From CAVQFC01 sp036497895 (GTDB lineage Bacteria > Acidobacteriota > Vicinamibacteria > Vicinamibacterales > CAVVIG01), in NCBI GenBank assembly GCA_036497895.1, contig DASXIR010000231.1, forward strand, positions 1 to 7,301: DNA of 7,301 nt, written 5' to 3'. Position numbers and translations under genes: made by a program. This document shows, in pieces, positions 1 to 5,976 of this stretch. How positions within the stretch are numbered: the first letter of the stretch is position 1; the number at the start of each line of letters is the position of its first letter. The notes beneath the pieces are model-generated. The model saw nothing but the letters and a program-made list of their open reading frames with translations. It had not been told where the DNA came from and did not search any database.

Positions 1-2
1 TC

Positions 3-1055
3 GGCGACGCGCAGTTCCTCCCGTTGTTTGACTGGAGCAACTTCACGAGCGACTACTTCGACAACAGCGCACAGTTCGACGTCGGTGTGTCCTACTTGTT
101 CGAGCGCGGAAAAAAGCGGCAGCACCGGCTGCAGGCGGCCCAGGATCAGACCGCGGTGACCACAGCGCAGGTCGCCGACACCGAGCGCACCCTCACGTTC
201 AACATCTCGTCGCAGTTCATCAATGCGCTCCTCGCGCAGGCGCAGCTCGATCTCGCGGAAAAGGATCTGGCCAGTTTCCAGCAGACGGTCCAGATCAGCC
301 AGTCCAAGTTCGAGGCCGGAGGGCTGAGCGAGGGCGACCTGCTCAAGATCAAACTCCAGCTGCTGCAGTTTCAGATGGACGTCTCTGTCGCGAAGCTGGC
401 GCGGGTGCAGGCGCTGGCGAGCCTTCGGCAGCTGATCGGGTATGAATTGGTGGCCGAGAGCTACACTGTCGACGGCGCGCTCGTGTATCAGCCGGTCGGG
501 CTCGCCAAGCCCGATCTGCAGGCGCTCGCGATCAGCCTGCGCCCGGACTTGAGTGCCGCGCGACTGGGCGTGACCGCGGCGCAGAGCCAGCTGTCCCTCG
601 CGCAGGCGAACGGCAAGCGTGACGTCACCGCACAATTCAGCGTCTCGCATGTCGCCGCGTCGACCACCGGGGCTTTCTTCGCCAATATCGAGATTCCCCT
701 CTTCGACAGGAATCAGGGCGAGATCGCCCGGACGCGGTTCGCGATCACGCAGTCGCAGGAGTTGCGCAGCGAGCAGACGTCGATCGTCTTCACTGACGTG
801 ACGAATGCCTACGAGGGACTGCGCACGAGCGACGAGGTAGTGCGGCTCTATCAGTCGGGTTACCTGAAGCAGGCTGAGGACTCGCGCGACATCAGCCAGT
901 ACGCCTACCAGCGCGGCGGCGCCACGCTGCTGGATTTTCTCGACGCGGAGCGGAGCTATCGCGCGACCGCCCTTGCCTACTTGCAATCGCTCGCCAGCTA
1001 CATGGTCGCACTCGAGACGCTGCGCCAGGCGGTGGGGACCAGGAGCTTGCCATGA
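3..1055 (+). CDS. TolC/CzcC-family outer-membrane efflux channel, 5' partial
   Basis: Outer-membrane factor of an RND efflux system. It forms a trimeric beta-barrel with a periplasmic helical tunnel through which the pump's substrate leaves the cell. The reading frame is open from base 3, so the true start, signal peptide and roughly the first 80-100 residues (by comparison with the usual ~420 aa) lie upstream. About 350 residues are visible. They show two OEP-type repeats. The first runs from about residue 20 to 145 (long amphipathic helices rich in Q, A, L and E, with the turn FEAGGLSEGDLLKIKLQLLQ). The second runs from about 175 to 345, with a beta-strand pair ending in IEIPLFDRNQGEIARTR and the typical closing segment YQRGGATLLDFLDAERSYR. 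The TGA stop overlaps the ATG of the adaptor gene. Gene order and both repeats make the family assignment firm; the exported substrate is not deducible from this protein. Confidence 0.93.
   Translation, partial: GDAQFLPLFDWSNFTSDYFDNSAQFDVGVSYLFERGKKRQHRLQAAQDQTAVTTAQVADTERTLTFNISSQFINALLAQAQLDLAEKDLASFQQTVQISQSKFEAGGLSEGDLLKIKLQLLQFQMDVSVAKLARVQALASLRQLIGYELVAESYTVDGALVYQPVGLAKPDLQALAISLRPDLSAARLGVTAAQSQLSLAQANGKRDVTAQFSVSHVAASTTGAFFANIEIPLFDRNQGEIARTRFAITQSQELRSEQTSIVFTDVTNAYEGLRTSDEVVRLYQSGYLKQAEDSRDISQYAYQRGGATLLDFLDAERSYRATALAYLQSLASYMVALETLRQAVGTRSLP
1041..1055 (+). promoter_or_regulatory. Shine-Dalgarno AGGAG plus ATGA stop/start overlap
   Basis: AGGAG at 1041-1045 lies 6 nt before the ATG at 1052, which is optimal spacing. 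The ATG at 1052-1054 overlaps the channel gene's TGA at 1053-1055 as ATGA. This supports 1052 over the second in-frame ATG at 1058 (12 nt from the AGGAG). It also suggests translational coupling of channel and adaptor synthesis. Confidence 0.8.
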
Positions 1056-2221
1056 CAATGCTGACACTGTTCGTGAATCGCGGGCGCCTGTTCGCACTGG
1101 GGGCTGCGCTCGCTCTGACCGGATGCGGCGCCGGCAACCAGGCCAGCCGGATGACGTCGTTCTCGACCACCGAGAGCGCCGCCAGCCGGGCGGAGCTGTT
1201 CACGCTGCCGGCGGACCAGCTGTCGCACGTCCAGATGTATACGGTGGCACAGGCCTCGCTCCCGCGCATCCTGCGGCTGTCCGGCTCGGTCGCCTATGAC
1301 GCTTTCCGTACCACGCCGGTGATCACCCAAGTGGGAGGCCCGGTCAGCCGCATTCTGGTCACGCCGGGGCAGCAGGTGCGTCCTGGACAGCCCATGCTCT
1401 ATGTCTCCAGCCCGGACTACTCGCTGTTGCGTTCCGCCTACGTCAAGGCGCGCGATGCGTTTCAGCTGGCGGACAAGTTCTACAAGCGCGCCCAGGATCT
1501 CCACGCGCACGGGGCGAATGCGGAGTCGGACGTCGAGCAGGCCGAGTCGGTGCGTGCACAGGCGCAGGCGGACCTGGATTCAAGCGAGCAGGCCATCCGC
1601 ATCCTTGGCATCGCCAATCCTGAGACGCTCGTGACGACGCCCGTTTCGCCAGAGGTGACGCTCCTGGCGCCGACGGCGGGCGAGGTGGTCGAGCGCCTCT
1701 GCTCGCCGGGTCAGTTACTGCAGGGCGGCGCCACCCAGTGCTTTACGCTGTCCGACATGAGCCACGTCTGGGTGCTCGTCAACATCTACCAGAACGATAT
1801 CGCGTTCGTGCACGTCGGCGACGAGGTGACGATCAGCAACGAGACCTATCCCGAGCGCGTGCAAGGCAAAGTCGAGTACATCGCCCCGTCGCTCGATCCG
1901 ACGACGCGGACGCTGCAAGCGCGCATCGCGACCGCGAATCCTGGCGGACGGCTGAAGAAGGACATGTACGTGACGGCGCTGGTCCAGGCCGGCGTGATTC
2001 AGAACGCGGTGCTGGTGCCCGATGGCGCGATCCTGCGCGACACGAACAACATGCCGTATGTCTACCTGCGCACCGGCGATCGGCAGTTCGCGAGGCGGAT
2101 GGTGACGATCGGCGACAGCGACGGCGGGCGAACGCAGGTGCTGACGGGACTGCAGACCGGCGACACCATTGTCGGCGAGGGCAGTCTGTTCCTTCAGTTC
2201 CAGAACTCACTCCAACGGTAG
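1052..2221 (+). CDS. RND efflux periplasmic adaptor lipoprotein (membrane fusion protein, CusB/CzcB-like)
   Basis: Periplasmic adaptor joining the RND pump to the outer-membrane channel. The 389-aa protein starts with a lipoprotein signal: basic N9-R12, hydrophobic stretch 13-22, then lipobox L22-T-G-C25, so Cys25 should be lipidated. The core follows the RND_mfp plan: first lipoyl half around residues 85-125 (GGPVSRILVTPGQQVRPGQP), a helical hairpin at about 125-185 (AYVKARDAFQLADKFYKRAQ), second lipoyl half at about 205-235 (APTAGEVVERLCSPGQLL), a beta-barrel from SHVWVLVNIYQNDIAFV, and a membrane-proximal domain to the C-terminus (VLVPDGAILR, QVLTGLQTGDTIVGEG). It has no His-rich N-terminal segment like CzcB and no obvious Met cluster like CusB, so the metal is undetermined. 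Apart from the lipobox Cys it has C217 and C230 in the second lipoyl half. It overlaps the channel gene by 4 nt and precedes the pump by 7 nt. Confidence 0.94.
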   Translation: MTMLTLFVNRGRLFALGAALALTGCGAGNQASRMTSFSTTESAASRAELFTLPADQLSHVQMYTVAQASLPRILRLSGSVAYDAFRTTPVITQVGGPVSRILVTPGQQVRPGQPMLYVSSPDYSLLRSAYVKARDAFQLADKFYKRAQDLHAHGANAESDVEQAESVRAQAQADLDSSEQAIRILGIANPETLVTTPVSPEVTLLAPTAGEVVERLCSPGQLLQGGATQCFTLSDMSHVWVLVNIYQNDIAFVHVGDEVTISNETYPERVQGKVEYIAPSLDPTTRTLQARIATANPGGRLKKDMYVTALVQAGVIQNAVLVPDGAILRDTNNMPYVYLRTGDRQFARRMVTIGDSDGGRTQVLTGLQTGDTIVGEGSLFLQFQNSLQR

Positions 2222-2228
2222 CCGGAAC

Positions 2229-5200
2229 ATGATTCATCACGTCGTCCAGTTCGCGCTGCGCCAGCGGTTCCTCGTGCTGATGATGACGATCCTGATCGTC
2301 ATCGGCGGCGTCCTCGCGGTTCAGCGCATGCCCGTCGATGCGTACCCCGATTTATCGCCGCCGATGGTCGAAGTCATCTCGCAGTGGGCCGGGCACGCAG
2401 CCGAGGAAGTCGAGCGCCTGGTCACGCTGCCGCTCGAGGTCGAGATGAACGGCGTGCCGCACATGGACGTAATGCGGTCGATCTCGCTCTACGGCCTGTC
2501 CGACGTGAGAATGACCTTCACGGAAGGAACGGACGATTATTTCGCCCGTCAGGTGGTCTTCGAACGATTGCCCGACGCGCAGCTTCCTTCGGGCGTGACG
2601 CCGGGCCTCTCGCCGCTCTTCAGCCCGTCCGGGCTGGTGTACCGCTACGTGATCGAAAGCCCGGATCGCAGCCCGCAGGAGCTGAAGACGTTCGAAGACT
2701 GGGTGATCGAGCGCGCGTACAAGGCCGTGCCCGGCGTCGCCGACGACTCCGGCTTCGGCGGCACCGTCATGCAGTACCAAGTGCTGCTCGACCCCATCAA
2801 GATCTACAGCTATCACATCCCGATGCCGCAAGTGCTGGCCGCGCTCGCCGCCAACAACGCCAACGCCGGCGGCGGCTTCTATTCGCAGGGCTCCCAGTTT
2901 TTCTACGTACGCGGCCTCGGGCTCGTGACGCGCACCGAGGACATCGGCAACATCGTCGTCGGTAATAACAACGGTGTGCCGGTGCGCATCCGCGACGTCG
3001 GCGAGGTGACCATCGGCAGCGCGCCGCGCCTCGGCCAATTCGGCTTTCAGAAGAACGACGATGCGGTCGAGGGCGTGATCCTCATGCGCCGCGGCGAGCA
3101 GACGCAGACCGTGCTGGCCGGCGTCCAGAAGAAGACCGAGGAACTCAACCACGGCATCCTGCCGCCCGACGTGAAGGTCCGGCCGTACTACGACCGGAGC
3201 GACCTGGTGCAACTGACGATCGACACCGTCGAGCACAACATGCTCGTCGGCATGACGCTCGTCCTGATCGTGCTGATCTTTTTCCTGGTCAGCGTGCGGG
3301 CGGCGATCATTGTCGCGCTGACGATTCCGCTCAGCCTGCTGTTTGCGTTCATCCTCCTGCACGGACGCGGCGTGCCGGCAAACCTGCTGTCAATCGGCGC
3401 GATCGACTTCGGCATCATCATCGACGGGACGGTCGTGATGATGGAGAACATCTACCGCGAGCTGGCGGAACGCCAGGGGCACGACTACAGCCTGCGCGAC
3501 GTCATCATCGGTGCCGCGCGCGATGTCGACCGGCCGATCTTCTACTCCGTGGCGGTGATTCTGGCCGGCTACCTGCCGATCTACGCTTTGACCGGGCCGT
3601 CGGGGAAGCTGTTCACGCCGATGGCCGAGACCATGTCGTACGCGCTGCTCGGCTCGCTCATCTTCACGCTGACGCTTGTTCCAGTGCTCGCCTCGTATTG
3701 GTTCACCAAGGGCGTCAAGGAGGTGGTGAATCGGCCATATGAATGGATCAAGGGGGTGTACGCCGGCGAGCTCGATTGGTGCCTCGACCATCCGAAGCTG
3801 ACGATGCTGGCGGCGTCGGTGATTTTCGGTGCGTCCCTGCTGCTGATCCCGTACATCGGCGGCGAGTTCATGCCGCACCTCGACGAGGGCGCGCTGTGGG
3901 TGCGCGCGACGATGCCGTACACCATCTCGTTCGAAGAGGCGTCGAAATTCGCGCCCAAGATCCGCGACATCCTGATGGCCTATCCGCAGGTGACGGAGGT
4001 CGGTTCGGAGCTGGGGCGGCCCGACGACGGCACTGATCCGACGGGCTTCTTCAACTGCGAGTTCTACGTCGGCCTGCGGCCGTACAAGGACAGGACGTGG
4101 AGCCAGGGACCCCTCCATACCAAGGCGGAGCTGACGGCCGATCTCCAGAAAAAGCTGGTGGCGTACCCGGGGGTGATTTTCAATTACACGCAGCCGGCCG
4201 AAGACGCGGTGGACGAGGCGCTGACGGGGCTGAAGAGTGCGCTCGCCGTGAAGATCTACGGCGAAGACCTGCAGGTGCTCGAGGACAAGGCTGTGCAGGT
4301 CAAACGCATTCTGTCGCAGGTGCCGGGCTTCGCCGAACTGACGGTGGTGCGTGAACTGGGTCAGCCGAGCGTGCAGATCGACGTGGACCGGGAAAAAATC
4401 GCGCGCTACGGCATCAACGTCTCGGACGTCGAGGGGGTGATCGAGGCCGGGGTGGGCGGACAAGCGGCCACGCAAGTCATCCAGGGTGAACGGCTGTTCG
4501 ATCTTGTCGTGCGCATGAAGCCGGAGTACCGATCGAGCACGCCGGCGATCGGCAACCTGCTGGTTCCGACGCCTTCCGGTCAGCAGGTGCCGATTTCAGA
4601 GCTCGCCTCGATCAAGCAGGGGAACGGCGCGTCGTTCATCTATCGCGAGAACAACTCGCGCTACATCGGCGTGCAGTTCAGCATCGAGGGACGCGACCTC
4701 GCCCGCGCGGTCGACGAGGCCCAGCAGGCGGTGCGAAAGAACGTCGCGCTGCCACAAGGCTACACGTTGTCGTGGGGCGGCGAGTACGGCGAGTACGTGG
4801 CCGCGCGCGAGCAATTCGCGATCATCGGACCGCTGGCGCTGCTGCTGATCTTCATGATCCTGTTCGCGCTGTACGGCAACTTCAAGTTTCCGGTGACGGT
4901 GATGATCGGCGTCGTCATGACCGAGCCGGTCGGTGCGCTCATTGCCCTGAAACTGACGCACACCGCCTTCAGCGTCAGCTCCGTGCTCGGTCTACTGGCG
5001 CTGATGGGTGTATCGGTGGAGACGGCCGTGATTCTGGTGTCGTACATCAACAAACTGCGGCTGGAGCATCACGACATCCGCACCGCGACACGCGAGGCTG
5101 CGTTGCTTCGGCTTCGTCCGATCATGATGACGGCGCTGGTCGCCTGCTTGGGCCTGCTGCCGGCGGCGCTCTCGACGGGCATCGGTTCGGACACGCAGAA

Positions 5201-5315
5201 GCCATTCGCGATCGTCGTGGTCGCGGGGCTGATTTCCAGGCTGCTTCTCGGGTTTTTCGTCAATCCCGTTCTGTACGAGATGGTCGCGAAGGACGGCGAC
5301 GTGCTGCAAGTGTAG
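2229..5315 (+). CDS. CusA/CzcA-family heavy-metal-efflux RND transporter
   Basis: Inner-membrane, proton-driven RND pump of 1028 aa, close to the usual ~1040 of the heavy-metal-efflux (HME) group. The ATG at 2229 is chosen because TM1 (about 14-31) follows directly, as in relatives. The RBS is weak (GGAA). Landmarks: PVDAYPDLSPPMVEV after TM1; first porter loop to about 335; TM2-TM6 within about 340-490; TM7 about 524-543; second porter loop; TM8-TM12 within about 865-1012. TM4 carries GAIDFGIIIDGTVVMMEN with D393, D399 and E406, the spacing of the CzcA proton-relay residues. TM10 carries E931 where I recall E939 in CusA. At the positions I align to the CusA metal-binding Met573, Met623 and Met672 there are V558, N609 and E663, while the neighbouring acidic residue is kept (E611). 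This argues against a copper/silver CusA and leaves a divalent cation or other substrate open. The alignments to CusA and CzcA are from memory. Confidence 0.95.
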   Translation: MIHHVVQFALRQRFLVLMMTILIVIGGVLAVQRMPVDAYPDLSPPMVEVISQWAGHAAEEVERLVTLPLEVEMNGVPHMDVMRSISLYGLSDVRMTFTEGTDDYFARQVVFERLPDAQLPSGVTPGLSPLFSPSGLVYRYVIESPDRSPQELKTFEDWVIERAYKAVPGVADDSGFGGTVMQYQVLLDPIKIYSYHIPMPQVLAALAANNANAGGGFYSQGSQFFYVRGLGLVTRTEDIGNIVVGNNNGVPVRIRDVGEVTIGSAPRLGQFGFQKNDDAVEGVILMRRGEQTQTVLAGVQKKTEELNHGILPPDVKVRPYYDRSDLVQLTIDTVEHNMLVGMTLVLIVLIFFLVSVRAAIIVALTIPLSLLFAFILLHGRGVPANLLSIGAIDFGIIIDGTVVMMENIYRELAERQGHDYSLRDVIIGAARDVDRPIFYSVAVILAGYLPIYALTGPSGKLFTPMAETMSYALLGSLIFTLTLVPVLASYWFTKGVKEVVNRPYEWIKGVYAGELDWCLDHPKLTMLAASVIFGASLLLIPYIGGEFMPHLDEGALWVRATMPYTISFEEASKFAPKIRDILMAYPQVTEVGSELGRPDDGTDPTGFFNCEFYVGLRPYKDRTWSQGPLHTKAELTADLQKKLVAYPGVIFNYTQPAEDAVDEALTGLKSALAVKIYGEDLQVLEDKAVQVKRILSQVPGFAELTVVRELGQPSVQIDVDREKIARYGINVSDVEGVIEAGVGGQAATQVIQGERLFDLVVRMKPEYRSSTPAIGNLLVPTPSGQQVPISELASIKQGNGASFIYRENNSRYIGVQFSIEGRDLARAVDEAQQAVRKNVALPQGYTLSWGGEYGEYVAAREQFAIIGPLALLLIFMILFALYGNFKFPVTVMIGVVMTEPVGALIALKLTHTAFSVSSVLGLLALMGVSVETAVILVSYINKLRLEHHDIRTATREAALLRLRPIMMTALVACLGLLPAALSTGIGSDTQKPFAIVVVAGLISRLLLGFFVNPVLYEMVAKDGDVLQV

Positions 5316-5346
5316 CGACGGAATGGCCGGCAAGACCGCGGTGGGC
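5316..5346. other. 31-bp convergent intergenic gap without a visible terminator
   Basis: The pump stop (TAG, 5313-5315, + strand) and the beta-barrel stop (TGA, 5347-5349 on the minus strand) face each other across 31 bp. The only symmetric element is an 8-bp palindrome accgcggt at 5335-5342. It has no loop and no following T-run on either strand, so I do not call a Rho-independent terminator. Transcripts may end by Rho or run into the opposing gene. Confidence 0.6.
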
Positions 5347-5976
5347 TCATCGACCGATGATGACTTTGAAGCGCCCGGCAACGCCGCCGAGATCCGACTC
5401 ACCTGCCTGCTGAGAGATGCCGCCCTGCCCCAGAATCCCGGGTACGTGGCTGTACTCGGCATCCACCGCCAGACCGATCCACCGATGCAGACGAAATTCG
5501 GCGCCGCCGTTCACAACCCAACCCACGTGGCGTGTATCGACGTTGTCACCCGGATCCGCAAACGAAGAGGTTTCCTTGTACGACCACGTCCCCACGCCGG
5601 CCGCGACGTAGGGCCGGACTCGGGAGCTGAGCCGGAACCGATACCCGGCCGTGACCTCGATCGGCGTGATCGTCGCCGTCAACGGGATGCCGAGCGGATA
5701 ACTGACACCGTTGCTCAGGAAGGCGCGCTGGCCATCTTCCTGGAATCGCGATGCACTGACCTCGACAACGAATCGATCGTGGATCACGACCTGCCCCCCA
5801 CCGCCGAAAAACGGGCCGTAACTGTGACCGAACGTCGCGTCGAATGTGTCCACGGCCGCGAACGACTGCTCGGCGAAAAGAAAGAAAGGACGGATCGCGA
5901 ACGTCGGCGGTCGATCGTCGGCCGATGCGGTCGCGGCGAACAGTGATCCGAGCAGGAGCAGCGCGCCGACCCTCAC
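5347..5976 (-). CDS. Secreted outer-membrane beta-barrel protein (OMP_b-brl type)
   Basis: 209-aa protein, probably a small (about eight-stranded) outer-membrane beta-barrel. Residues 1-19 form a Sec signal peptide: M-R start, hydrophobic core GALLLLGSLFAAT, and an A-x-A cleavage site ASA before D20. The mature part alternates polar and hydrophobic residues in strand-like blocks with glycine and aromatic residues: FAIRPFFLFAEQSF, QVVIHDRFVVEVSASRF, ITPIEVTAGYRFRL, VRPYVAAGVGTW, GWVVNGGAEFRL, WIGLAVDAEYSHV, GGVAGRFKVIIGR. The C-terminus ends in IIGR rather than the classical aromatic residue. The start is GTG, overlapping the protease stop as GTGA, with only a poor ribosome binding site upstream (CTGGG, about 9 nt away), so it probably depends on translation of the protease gene. 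Specific role unknown: structural porin, adhesin or protease partner are all possible. Confidence 0.85.
   Translation of the reverse strand: MRVGALLLLGSLFAATASADDRPPTFAIRPFFLFAEQSFAAVDTFDATFGHSYGPFFGGGGQVVIHDRFVVEVSASRFQEDGQRAFLSNGVSYPLGIPLTATITPIEVTAGYRFRLSSRVRPYVAAGVGTWSYKETSSFADPGDNVDTRHVGWVVNGGAEFRLHRWIGLAVDAEYSHVPGILGQGGISQQAGESDLGGVAGRFKVIIGR
5973..5976 (-). promoter_or_regulatory. GTGA stop/start overlap of protease and beta-barrel genes
   Basis: On the minus strand the protease TGA (5975-5973) shares bases with the GTG start of the beta-barrel gene (5976-5974). No strong Shine-Dalgarno precedes the GTG, so re-initiation by ribosomes finishing the protease gene is the likely mode of translation. 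Confidence 0.65.

Noticed and set aside
24..26. TTG at 24 as the start of the outer-membrane channel gene.
   Set aside because: The frame is open to the window edge and the protein would lack its signal peptide and N-terminal strands; it is an internal leucine codon.
2169..2228. Extended pump start at TTG 2169, adding 20 residues and overlapping the adaptor gene.
   Set aside because: The added peptide is Ser/Arg-rich and unlike RND N-termini. The ATG at 2229 puts TM1 at the expected distance, and the extension lies in the adaptor's coding frame region.
2352..4475. Two long minus-strand open frames (2352-3362 and 3390-4475) opposite the pump gene.
   Set aside because: They are His/Arg/Asp-rich shadows of a strongly conserved RND coding sequence, without recognisable domains.
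5335..5342. Palindrome accgcggt as a possible terminator or operator.
   Set aside because: Eight bases, no loop, no T-run; short GC palindromes are common by chance in this composition.
5323..5946. Long plus-strand open frame opposite the beta-barrel gene.
   Set aside because: Its translation is Arg/Asp/Pro-rich low-complexity-like, typical of an antisense frame in GC-rich DNA, while the minus strand gives a clean signal peptide and beta-strand pattern.
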